This document shows, one piece after another, positions 22,646 to 30,270 of a stretch of 34,516 nucleotides of DNA. This DNA is from Streptomyces muensis. GTDB taxonomy: Bacteria; Actinomycetota; Actinomycetes; Streptomycetales; Streptomycetaceae. The translations under genes were made by a program, and so were the position numbers. Location: the NCBI RefSeq assembly GCF_021474425.1, contig NZ_JAKEIP010000074.1:1-34516 (forward strand), read 5' to 3'. A model generated the notes under the pieces. It ran no database searches. It saw nothing but the letters and a program-made list of their open reading frames with translations, and had not been told where the DNA came from. Within the stretch, counting starts at the first letter, position 1, and each line of letters opens with the position of its first letter.

Positions 22646-24454
22646 ATGAGCACCGCCGAACTTCCTCCTGCCCTCGCCCCGCTCCGCCACGCCCGCGAAC
22701 GATTCCTGACGGGACGCCCGCTCCCCGACGGTGTACCGGACGACGTCGTCGCCGCCTGGCGGCGCGCCCGGTTCTTCGGCGTACGGCCCGATCTCGACGG
22801 CTCCGTACGGGAGTCGGCTCACCCGGTCGACTCGCCCCTGCTGGAGGCGGCGCGTCCGGCGCTCACCCGGATCGCCCCGGCCCTCGACGCCGGACGGTCG
22901 GCCCTGGTGCTCACCGACGAACGGCTGAGGGTGCTGTGGTCGGCCGGCAGCGCGCCCGGCGACGACGCCTGCCGCGACCTGTCCGAGCGGGCGGTCGGCC
23001 CCAACAGCGCCGCGCTCGCCCTGCGCACCCGGAGCCGGGCCGAGGTGCACGGCCCCGAGCACTTCCTCGACGTGTGGCAGGACGTCTCCGCGGTCAGCGT
23101 GCCCCTGCTCTCCCCGGAAACGGGCCGGCCGCTCGGCACGGTCACGATCGCCTCCGGCCTGTGCCCCGGCTGCCGCCCGCACCCCGGCGCCGCCCTCGCC
23201 GAGGCGGCCGCCACGGCCGTGGAGACCGAACTGCGGGCACGCGCGCGTACCGCGGAACGAGCCCTGCTCGACGTCTACGAACGAGCCGCGCGGGGCCGCG
23301 ACCGGGCCGTGGTCGCACTGGACGGCCGCAACCGCCTGATCAGCGAGGCGGCCGCCTGCCTTGCCTCGCCACAGGTGCTGGAGGCGCTGGAACGGAGCGC
23401 GAGGGCGTGGGGGAGGGGGAGCGGCAACGGCAGTGGGAACGACAGCGGGAGCGGGATCGACGAGCCGTACGGCGTCCCGCTTCCCGAGGACGCCGGGTGC
23501 ACCGTCGAGATCACTCCGGTACGGCACGAGGGGCGCTCCGTGGGTCTGGTCGCCGTGCTCGAACCGCGTCCCGTGGAGCCGGCGCCGACCGCGCCACGTC
23601 CGGCGAGCGCGCTGGTGGGAGCCTCGGTGCCGTGGCGGCACGCGGTCGCGCGGGCGACGGCGCTGGCCCGGACTCCGGGGCCCCTGCTCATCATGGGCGA
23701 GCGGGGCACCGGCAAGACCACGCTCGCCCTCGAACTGCTCGCCGACAGTGCTCCGTTGGTCGTGGACGCGGCCGCGTCACCCGAACTCGGCTTCAAGGCC
23801 GAGCAGCCTGGCGAGACAGGGGTCCCGCCGGCCGAAGGCTGGGCGCGGGCCGGTGACCGTCCCCTGCTGCTGCGCCACGCCGAACGGCTGGCCCAGCCGG
23901 ACGTCGCCGCCCTCAACTCCCTCCTGGACGAACACCCCGACGCCCACCTGATCGTCACCCACACACCCGGCACCACCCCGGGCCCCTGCCTCCAACGCCT
24001 CCTCGACACCCTCGGCGCCCGCTCGGTGACCCTGCCCGCGCTACGGGAACGCCCCGAGGACATCAGGGAGTTGCTGCCCGCCCTCGCGCCCGCTCCGGCC
24101 CCCGGCAGCCCGCCGCTGACCTGGACGCTGGACGCCCTGCGCGCACTGGAGGAGCATCCCTGGCCCGGAAACGTCACCGAACTCACCCACCTCGTCGGGG
24201 CGTTGGCGAGCCGACGGCGGTTCCACGGACCGGTGCGGCGCGGCGAACTGCCGGATCCCGTCCGGGAAGGACCCGCGGGACGCAACCTCAGCCCCATGGA
24301 ACTCGCCGAGCGGGCCGCCATCCTGGAGGCGCTGCGCCGCCACGGCGGCAACAAGGCGCGCGCCGCGGCGGCGTTGGGGATCGCCCGGGCGACCCTTTAC
24401 CGGAAACTGCGGGAGTATCAGGGGCGGGACGCGTCGACCACTCCGAAACCCTGA
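22646..24454 (+). CDS. bEBP-like regulator with degenerate AAA domain (acetoin-regulator type)
   Basis: A 602-residue regulator, divergent from the hydroxyquinol operon. Residues about 60-220 form a GAF-type sensory domain of the AcoR/MimR kind (VWSAGSAPGDDACRDLSERAVGPNSAALALRTR, HFLDVWQDVSAVSVPLLSPETGRPLGTVTI). A Gly/Ser/Asn-rich linker lies near 256-273. The AAA-like part keeps Walker A (GERGTGKTT, 351-359), an LRERPEDI arginine-finger block and WPGNVTELTHLV, but the Walker B acidic residues are replaced (RPLLLRHAERL) and the GAFTGA sigma54-contact loop is missing. The C-terminal Fis-type helix-turn-helix (ALRRHGGNKARAAAALGIARATLYRKLREY) is intact. Streptomyces lacks sigma54, so it probably acts on sigma70-type promoters, as activator or repressor. 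Confidence 0.88.
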   Translation: MSTAELPPALAPLRHARERFLTGRPLPDGVPDDVVAAWRRARFFGVRPDLDGSVRESAHPVDSPLLEAARPALTRIAPALDAGRSALVLTDERLRVLWSAGSAPGDDACRDLSERAVGPNSAALALRTRSRAEVHGPEHFLDVWQDVSAVSVPLLSPETGRPLGTVTIASGLCPGCRPHPGAALAEAAATAVETELRARARTAERALLDVYERAARGRDRAVVALDGRNRLISEAAACLASPQVLEALERSARAWGRGSGNGSGNDSGSGIDEPYGVPLPEDAGCTVEITPVRHEGRSVGLVAVLEPRPVEPAPTAPRPASALVGASVPWRHAVARATALARTPGPLLIMGERGTGKTTLALELLADSAPLVVDAAASPELGFKAEQPGETGVPPAEGWARAGDRPLLLRHAERLAQPDVAALNSLLDEHPDAHLIVTHTPGTTPGPCLQRLLDTLGARSVTLPALRERPEDIRELLPALAPAPAPGSPPLTWTLDALRALEEHPWPGNVTELTHLVGALASRRRFHGPVRRGELPDPVREGPAGRNLSPMELAERAAILEALRRHGGNKARAAAALGIARATLYRKLREYQGRDASTTPKP

Positions 24455-24511
24455 CTGGATCGGCCCGAAGCCCGGATCGCTCCGGCCCCCTGTCGTCCCG
24501 GACCCCGAGGC

Positions 24512-25096
24512 TCAGCGTGCCCCCGTCCAGTTGTGCGCCACGTCGACCACGACCCGGTCGGGCGCCACCCACACCCGGAACGGCAGCCGTGCCCGGACGC
24601 CGAGCCCGAGCTGCGTGTCCCCTTCGAAGCTGCCGACGAACCGCGCGTCCCGGAAGGTGCGGTACCCGGTGAGGTCCACGCCCTTCAGCCGCTGGCCGGC
24701 CCGCACGGGATACGTCGGCCTCCCGGTGTCGACGTCGTAGGCGGGGGCGGCCACCCGTACCTCCAGGATGGCTCCGCCGCCGACGGTGACGCGGTTGCCC
24801 GAACCGTCCTGGTAGAGGCGGCTGACGTACCTGACGGAGTAGCCGAGACCACTGGTGCCCGCGCCGGGGACGTCGACGACCATGCGGTCGAAGCAGGCGT
24901 GCCGACCGGTCCTGACATCGGTCACCGACTCCGTCGTGCCGGCGGAGCGGGTCTTGGCGATGCTGCCCCAGCCGGTGGGACAGGCCGTCGCCTGGGTGGT
25001 GGTGGTCGTGGTGGCCTCGGCCGGGACCGCCGCCACGCCCAACGTGGCGGCCATGAGCGCGACTGCTGTCGCCCATGCGGTTGTGTTTCGTCCCAT
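24512..25096 (-). CDS. Secreted AMIN-like domain protein
   Basis: A 194-residue exported protein. The signal peptide is clear: MGRNTTAWATAVALMAATLG, cleavage probably after AVPAEA, then a short Thr run. The mature part (HACFDRMVVDVPGAGTSGLGYSVRYVSRLYQDGSGNRVTVGGGAILEVRV... RDARFVGSFEGDTQLGLGVRARLPFRVWVAPDRVVVDVAHNW) matches the AMIN-like beta-sandwich common in actinobacterial secreted proteins, which is thought to contact cell-wall components. Two cysteines (CPTGWG and ACFDRM) could form a disulphide. AGGGGATG precedes the ATG. TAATAT at 25129-25124 on the minus strand is a plausible -10. It has no evident operon partner. Confidence 0.85.
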   Translation of the reverse strand: MGRNTTAWATAVALMAATLGVAAVPAEATTTTTTQATACPTGWGSIAKTRSAGTTESVTDVRTGRHACFDRMVVDVPGAGTSGLGYSVRYVSRLYQDGSGNRVTVGGGAILEVRVAAPAYDVDTGRPTYPVRAGQRLKGVDLTGYRTFRDARFVGSFEGDTQLGLGVRARLPFRVWVAPDRVVVDVAHNWTGAR

Positions 25097-25274
25097 TTCA
25101 TCCCCTAGAAGGGTGTGTGTCTGATATTAGGCAAGACATTCGGGTCGGCGGAATGGTTGCACCGTTCCGGAGTTCCTCGGTCCGGCGTGTACAACGAGCG
25201 GCGGCCGGTCGGGAACCCGCGCCGGACCCGGGTCGTTCCACGAAGGACGGCCGCCGCTCACGGGGGTCGCACAC

Positions 25275-26432
25275 ATGTCGGGGGGCGATGTGACGCGGTT
25301 GATCGTCATGGGCGGCGGGATCGCCGGTGCCGGAGCGGCTCTCGCGCTGCACAAGGCCGGCTTCGACGTCACCGTGTTCGAGGCGCACCCCGACTCCGCC
25401 GAGGACATCGGCGCGTTCCTGACGCTGGCCAGTAACGGGATGCGCGCCCTGGCTGAGATGGACGCCTCGGAAGCGGTCACCGCGATCGGCTTTCCCCTGA
25501 CGTCGATGCGAGTCCTGGACGACACGGGGGCCGAGCTCGCCCAGGTGCCGCTCGGCGAGGCGGGTACCCCGCACCTGCGCTACCGATGCCTGCGGCGCGG
25601 CGACCTGAACGCCGCCCTCCAGGCCGAGGTCATCCGCCGGGGCATCGACATCCGGCACGGCAGGCGCCTCGTGTCGGTCGAGGACGGCCCGGACACCGTC
25701 ACCGCCCACTTCGCCGACGGCAGCACGGCGACCGGCGACCTGCTCATCGGCGCCGACGGCCTGAACTCCACCGTCCGCCGGCTCATCTCCCCGCACACCC
25801 GGCCGACCTATGCCGGACAGCACGTCTACTACGGCTACACCGGCGCAGCGTCGGAAGCCGGCCGCCCCGAGACCATCACCATGGTGCGCGGCAGCTCGGT
25901 CGCCTTCGGGTACGCGGTCTCGCCCGAGGGGGAGACGTACTGGTTCGCGCGCGTCTCCGACGCACCCTTGGCCGCGGACGCCCTCGCCGAAGGCACCCCG
26001 GCCCGCCGGCGCGACCTCCTGCTCCCGCTGCTGCGCAAGGACGCCACCCCGGCCGCGGACCTCGTCGCGGCCACGCCCGACCGCCTCATGGTCACCAACG
26101 CCACCGAACTGCCCACCGGCACACCCTGGCGTTCGGGCCGGACCCTGATCATCGGCGACGCGGCCCACGCGGCGTCCCCGGCGACCGGGCAGGGCGCCTC
26201 GATGGCCCTGGAGGAGGCCGTCGTCCTCGCCAAGTCCCTGCGGGACGCCCCGGACACGGAGTCCGCGCTCACCCTCTACGAGAGGCTCCGCCGCCCCCGC
26301 GTCGAACACAACATCACCGTCAGCGGCAACATCTCCCGAGGCACCCCCACCCCGACCGCGGACCGGCCGGGCGACGACGAGCTCATACGACAGCTTGACT
26401 GGGACACCGACCTTTGGCAGCACACCCAGTAG
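25275..26432 (+). CDS. FAD-dependent monooxygenase (class A, PHBH-like)
   Basis: A protein of up to 385 residues. The FAD loop VMGGGIAGAGAALALHKAGFDVTVFE is at the start. LIGADGLNSTVRRLISP holds the DG motif, and LIIGDAAHAASPATGQGASMALEEAVVLAKSL the GD motif and flavin-contact helix. The single-component fold and length match small aromatic or antibiotic-modifying hydroxylases (salicylate hydroxylase and TetX-like group). The substrate cannot be read. The start is uncertain: the ATG at 25275 has a weak ribosome site, while GTG at 25290 (giving MTRLIVMGGG) has a GGGGGG tract about 5 bases upstream. It is divergent from the AMIN-like gene and precedes the molybdenum hydroxylase by 132 bases. 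Confidence 0.9.
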   Translation: MSGGDVTRLIVMGGGIAGAGAALALHKAGFDVTVFEAHPDSAEDIGAFLTLASNGMRALAEMDASEAVTAIGFPLTSMRVLDDTGAELAQVPLGEAGTPHLRYRCLRRGDLNAALQAEVIRRGIDIRHGRRLVSVEDGPDTVTAHFADGSTATGDLLIGADGLNSTVRRLISPHTRPTYAGQHVYYGYTGAASEAGRPETITMVRGSSVAFGYAVSPEGETYWFARVSDAPLAADALAEGTPARRRDLLLPLLRKDATPAADLVAATPDRLMVTNATELPTGTPWRSGRTLIIGDAAHAASPATGQGASMALEEAVVLAKSLRDAPDTESALTLYERLRRPRVEHNITVSGNISRGTPTPTADRPGDDELIRQLDWDTDLWQHTQ

Positions 26433-26564
26433 CTGGCTCGCGCCACGAGTCCCGCGTCGAAAACCGATGGAGCGGCCAACCGGCGCAACCCCGGCACGCG
26501 TCGGCCCCTCATACAGGTCGAACCGACCCGGCCCCCGGACCGGGTTCGCGGAGAGGAGCGCCTG

Positions 26565-28694
26565 TTGGCCCGTCAGTTGTCCCGTCGACAGTTCGTCGTC
26601 TACTCGCTCGCGGCGACCACCCTGACCGTCGCGGCGCCGCTCGGCTGCGACGGCTCGACCGCCCAGGGCGCCGAGGAACCCGCGGACGGCGACCGCCGGG
26701 CGTCCGACGTCCTGGTCACCGGCACCGACGCGGAGATGCTGGTCCTGGAGGTCACCCCGGCCAACAAGGTCGTCGTGCGGCTGCCCCGCGTCGAGGTCGG
26801 CCAGGGCGTCACCACGGCCGTCGCCATGATGATCGCCGAGGAACTCGACGCCCGGCTCGCCGACGTCGACATCCCGCTCGCCGACGCCCGCAGTGAGGGC
26901 AACCAGTTCACCGGCGGCTCCAGCTCCGTCAGCTCGCTGTACGGCCCCGCCCGCCAACTCGCCGCGACCGCACGCGCCAAACTGGTGACCGCCGCCGCCC
27001 GCCGCTGGCACGTCCCCGCACGCACCCTGCGCACCCGGGACACCAGGGTCTTCGCACCGGACGGACGCTCGGCCACCTTCGGATCGCTGACCAGGAGCGC
27101 CGCCCGGATCACCCGCCCGACGGTCCCGACCAGGCCCAAGCCGGCGTCCAAGCACCGGGTGATCGGGCGGCCGACCACCCGGATCGACGCCCGCGACATC
27201 ATCACCGGCAAGGCCACGTACACCGGCGACCTCACGGTGGCCGGAGCCAAGCCGACGGTCGTGGCCCGGCCGCCGACGCTCGGCGGGAAGGTCGTCTCAG
27301 TGGACTCCCGGGCCGCCCGCGCACTGCCCGGTGTCCACGAGGTCGTACGGATCGACGGTGGTGTCGCCGTGGTCGCGGACACCTTCCACCACGCCTTCCA
27401 GGCCCGGGACGCGCTCCGGATCAAGTGGGCACCCGGCCCCCTGGCCAACCTCTCCGACTCCGGGATCCGCTCCCGGCTGCGCGCCGCCGTCCCGAAGCTG
27501 CAGAACCCGCCCCCCGGATCGGCGCAGACCGAGGCCGAGTTCGAGTTCGCCTTCGTCAGCCACGCGCCCATGGAGGTGCTCACCGCCGTCGCGGACGTGC
27601 GCGCCGGGCGGGCCGAGATCTGGTTCTCCTCCCAGACCCCGACGTCCGCGCGCGAGGACATCGCCTCGGCGATCGGCCTGCCGGTGTCGAAGGTGCGGAT
27701 CCATGTGGTGCGCGGCGGCGGCTCGTTCGGGCGGCGCCTGAACCACGACGCCGCGCTCGAGGCGGCCCTGATCTCCAAGAAGGCGCGCCGGCCGGTGAAA
27801 CTGATGTGGAGCCGGGCCGACGACATCCGGCACGGCAGGATGCGCCCGGCGTCCCAGCACCGGATCCGGGCCAGCCACGACCGGGGCCGGGTGGTCGCCT
27901 TCGCCCACGCGATGTCCTCGGTCAGCGAATCCTCCGGGAAACAGGGCCTGTCCGCCCAGGGCGGCGTGCGCGCCGCCGTACGCGCCCCCGCGGCGGCCCC
28001 GCTCCCCAGCGACAGCGGCCTCTACAACTTCGGCCGCCTCTCCGGCGACTCGGGCTCGGTCGACCTGCCGATCCCGCTCGGCGCCTGGCGCTCGGTCGAC
28101 TCCGGCACCGTGCGCACCGCCCAGGAGATCGTCGTCGACGAGATCGCCCGCGGCCTCGGCAAGGACCCGGTCGCGTTCCGCCGTACGACCCTGCGCGGCA
28201 AGGCCGTCAAGGCCGTACTGGACAAGGTCGCGAGCGCCGGGAAATGGGGCCGGACCATGCCGGCCGGGCACGCCCAGGGTGTCGCCGTCCACGAGGAGTA
28301 CGACTCCGCCGTGGCCTGCCTGGTCGAGATCGACGCCGTCGACCCGAAGAACCCGCGGGTGACCAAGGTGGTGATGGCGGCCGACGTCGGAACGGCCGTC
28401 AACCCGCGCGGACTTCAGGCCCAGCTCATGGGCACCGCCGTCGACGGGATCTCCACGATCCTGCGCGCCGGACTGCACATCGACCGGGGCGCCGTCCGCG
28501 AGAGCAGCTTCGCCGACTTCCACTACGCCCGCCAGCGGCACGCCCCTCAGCACTTCGAGGCGCACATCCTGCCCTCCGACCGCGACCCCGGCGGAGCCGG
28601 GGAACTCGGCGTGCCCGCCGCGGCCGGCGCCGTAGCCAACGCCTACGCCCGGGCCACCGGCACCAAGCCGCGCCGCTTCCCGCTGAACTTCTGA
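26565..28694 (+). CDS. Exported molybdopterin-binding subunit (isoquinoline 1-oxidoreductase beta-like)
   Basis: A 709-residue xanthine-oxidase-family molybdopterin subunit of the single-large-subunit type seen in IorB and related aldehyde dehydrogenases. The N-terminus is a Tat signal (LSRRQFVVYSLAATTLTVAAPLG). Core segments are VRLPRVEVGQGVTTAVAMMIAEELDA, QFTGGSSSVSSLYGPARQLAATA, HAPMEVLTAVADV, RGGGSFGRRLNHDAALEAALIS, and the terminal GGAGELGVPAAAGAVANAYARATG, whose GAGE Glu is the expected catalytic base. The TTG start at 26565 is supported by GAGAGGAG 6 bases upstream. The substrate is probably an N-heterocycle or aldehyde, outside the cytoplasm. No FAD subunit, cytochrome or maturation factor is encoded nearby. 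Confidence 0.9.
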   Translation: MARQLSRRQFVVYSLAATTLTVAAPLGCDGSTAQGAEEPADGDRRASDVLVTGTDAEMLVLEVTPANKVVVRLPRVEVGQGVTTAVAMMIAEELDARLADVDIPLADARSEGNQFTGGSSSVSSLYGPARQLAATARAKLVTAAARRWHVPARTLRTRDTRVFAPDGRSATFGSLTRSAARITRPTVPTRPKPASKHRVIGRPTTRIDARDIITGKATYTGDLTVAGAKPTVVARPPTLGGKVVSVDSRAARALPGVHEVVRIDGGVAVVADTFHHAFQARDALRIKWAPGPLANLSDSGIRSRLRAAVPKLQNPPPGSAQTEAEFEFAFVSHAPMEVLTAVADVRAGRAEIWFSSQTPTSAREDIASAIGLPVSKVRIHVVRGGGSFGRRLNHDAALEAALISKKARRPVKLMWSRADDIRHGRMRPASQHRIRASHDRGRVVAFAHAMSSVSESSGKQGLSAQGGVRAAVRAPAAAPLPSDSGLYNFGRLSGDSGSVDLPIPLGAWRSVDSGTVRTAQEIVVDEIARGLGKDPVAFRRTTLRGKAVKAVLDKVASAGKWGRTMPAGHAQGVAVHEEYDSAVACLVEIDAVDPKNPRVTKVVMAADVGTAVNPRGLQAQLMGTAVDGISTILRAGLHIDRGAVRESSFADFHYARQRHAPQHFEAHILPSDRDPGGAGELGVPAAAGAVANAYARATGTKPRRFPLNF

Positions 28695-28717
28695 GCCACC
28701 CGAAGAGAAGGTATTCG

Positions 28718-29173
28718 ATGCCCTCCCACTCCTTCACCCTCAACGGGAAGCGGGTCACCGTCGAGGCACCCGCCGACATGCCCCTGCTGTGGGTGCTGCG
28801 CGACCTGCTGGACGTCACCGGCCCCAAGTACGGCTGCGGCGTGGGCGCCTGTCGCGCCTGCACCAGCCATCTCGACGGCGACGAGATCCAGCCCTGCGTC
28901 GTCCCGGTCGCCGACTGCGCCGGCCGCGAGGTCACCACCATCGAGGGCTTGGCCGACGGCGACCGGCTCCACCCGGTGCAACAGGCCTGGCTCGACTGCG
29001 ACGTCGCCCAGTGCGGCTTCTGCCAGCCGGGCCAGATCATGGCCACCGCCGCCCTGCTGAAGAAGACACCCCGGCCGACGGACGCCGACATCGACCGGAT
29101 CGAGAACGTCTGCCGCTGCGGCACCTACTCCCGGATCCGCGAGGCGATCGAAAGGGCGGCCGCCGGCCGCTGA
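28718..29173 (+). CDS. (2Fe-2S)-binding subunit of molybdenum hydroxylase (IorA-like)
   Basis: A 151-residue electron-transfer subunit with two [2Fe-2S] clusters. The plant-type N-terminal ferredoxin domain has YGCGVGACRACTSHL and a following QPCV; the C-terminal four-helix domain has AQCGFCQPGQIM and VCRCGTYSRI. This arrangement is standard for the small subunit of two-subunit molybdenum hydroxylases. It lacks its own signal peptide, so it probably crosses the membrane by hitch-hiking with the Tat-targeted large subunit (stop 23 bases upstream), as known for IorAB-type pairs. GAAGAGAAGG lies just upstream of the ATG. Electrons would pass to an unknown periplasmic or membrane acceptor. Confidence 0.95.
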   Translation: MPSHSFTLNGKRVTVEAPADMPLLWVLRDLLDVTGPKYGCGVGACRACTSHLDGDEIQPCVVPVADCAGREVTTIEGLADGDRLHPVQQAWLDCDVAQCGFCQPGQIMATAALLKKTPRPTDADIDRIENVCRCGTYSRIREAIERAAAGR

Positions 29174-29218
29174 CCGGCCGCCTTCAGTACGCCCGGTGGC
29201 CGCCGTACGCTGAGGGCC

Positions 29219-30088
29219 GTGCACAACTCCATGGAAGGCCCGGGCGCCGCAGCGGCGCGGTTCACCGGGCTGCCGGTCACCGGTGAACGCCGGCTGTCCG
29301 GAACGCTCGCCGAAGTCACCCTCGACGGCGGGCGGGAGGTGATCGTCAAGCGCGGCGACGGCGACCGGGCCGCACCGGCCGAGGCGGCCGGACTGCGCTG
29401 GCTGGCCGAGACCGGCACCGTCCGCATCCCCGTCGTGCACGGCCACGACGAGCGGTGGCTGGTCACCGACCGGGTGGCGACCGGGCGACCCCGCGCCGAA
29501 GCGGCGGAGCGGTTCGGCCGCGAACTGGCCGCACTGCACGCCGCCGGCGCACCCGCGTTCGGCGCCCCACCGCCCGACGGCCCCGAGGACGCGTACATCG
29601 GCCTCGCCCCGATGCGCAACGTCACCGGCCCCGACTGGCCCCGCTGGTACGCCGAGCACCGCGTGCTGCCGTATCTGCGCCGCGCGGTCGACGAGGGCAC
29701 GGTCCACCGCGCCGAGGCGCCGGTGTTCGAGGAGGTCTGCGAGCGGCTCCCCGAACTGGCGGGCCCCGCCGAGCCGCCCGCCCGGCTGCACGGGGACCTG
29801 TGGAACGGCAACGTCCTGTGGGGCGCCGACGGCCACGCCTGGCTGATCGACCCGGCCGCGCACGGCGGCCACCGCGAGACCGACCTGGCCATGCTCCACC
29901 TCTTCGGCTGCCCCCACCTGGACCGCGTCCTGGACGGCTACCGGCGGACCGCCCCGCTGGCCGACGGCTGGGCCGACCGCATCGCCCTGCACCAGCTCTT
30001 CCCGCTCCTGGTGCACGCCGTCCTCTTCGGCCGCGGCTACGCGGAACAGGCCCTCACCGCGGCCAGGACGACTCTGCGCACCGGCTGA
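29219..30088 (+). CDS. Fructosamine kinase family protein
   Basis: A 289-residue kinase of the fructosamine-3-kinase family, related to aminoglycoside phosphotransferases. The catalytic loop is ARLHGDLWNGNVLWGADGHAWLIDPAAHGGHRETDLAMLHLFG, containing HGDxxxxN and the DPA metal motif. VTLDGGREVIVKRGDG holds the ATP-binding lysine, and GLRWLAETGTVRIPVVHGHDERWLVTD is the hinge region. Bacterial members phosphorylate fructosamines or ribulosamines on glycated amines, but substrates here are unproved. It starts at GTG with no ribosome site; TACGCT at 29206-29211 lies 7 bases before it, so the mRNA is probably leaderless. The AAs before residue 10 are not conserved. Confidence 0.9.
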   Translation: MHNSMEGPGAAAARFTGLPVTGERRLSGTLAEVTLDGGREVIVKRGDGDRAAPAEAAGLRWLAETGTVRIPVVHGHDERWLVTDRVATGRPRAEAAERFGRELAALHAAGAPAFGAPPPDGPEDAYIGLAPMRNVTGPDWPRWYAEHRVLPYLRRAVDEGTVHRAEAPVFEEVCERLPELAGPAEPPARLHGDLWNGNVLWGADGHAWLIDPAAHGGHRETDLAMLHLFGCPHLDRVLDGYRRTAPLADGWADRIALHQLFPLLVHAVLFGRGYAEQALTAARTTLRTG

Positions 30089-30094
30089 CACACG

Positions 30095-30148
30095 ACGATT
30101 GACAGCGCACACGAACGATTGACGGCGCACGAACCATTGACTGTGCGC
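30095..30148 (+). repeat. Three imperfect tandem repeats upstream of the LacI operon
   Basis: ACGATTGACAGCGCAC (30095-30110), ACGATTGACGGCGCAC (30115-30130) and ACCATTGACTGTGCGC (30133-30148) recur with periods of 20 and 18 bases, the first two differing by one base. Each contains TTGAC, a -35 core. The last TTGACT (30137-30142) is 17 bases upstream of GACACT, so it may be the real -35. A regulator array is also possible. Confidence 0.7.
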
Positions 30149-30169
30149 CGAACCCTCCCGACACTAGCC

Positions 30170-30183
30170 TGACTACGTAGTCA
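30170..30183. promoter_or_regulatory. LacI operator candidate O1 (TGACTACGTAGTCA)
   Basis: A perfect 14-base palindrome centred on CG, the normal shape of a LacI-family site. It is embedded in GCCTGACTACGTAGTCATG, identical to 30211-30229. It would overlap the transcription start predicted from the TTGACT/GACACT promoter, so binding should repress. Confidence 0.85.
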
Positions 30184-30213
30184 TGGTGGCCGCCACAGAG
30201 CTGTCACTGCGCC

Positions 30214-30227
30214 TGACTACGTAGTCA
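30214..30227. promoter_or_regulatory. LacI operator candidate O2 (TGACTACGTAGTCA)
   Basis: An exact second copy of the palindrome 44 bases from the first, about four DNA turns, so the two sites lie on roughly the same helix face. It lies 43 bases before the LacI start codon. Cooperative binding or short looping by the adjacent regulator is likely. Confidence 0.85.
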
Positions 30228-30270
30228 TGAGCCGATCAACCGATCAACCCGCCACCCCCCGGGAGCCCCC

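Noticed and set aside
26516..26545. ACCCGG/CCGGGT hairpin as a terminator after the flavin monooxygenase gene
   Set aside because: The stem is only 6 pairs with no U tract, and it sits next to the ribosome site of the molybdenum subunit; such short GC hairpins are frequent by chance here.
30095..30148. Triple repeat considered as a small CRISPR array
   Set aside because: Units are only about 16 bases, adjacent with 2-4 bases between them, and no cas genes exist. They fit promoter or regulatory repeats.
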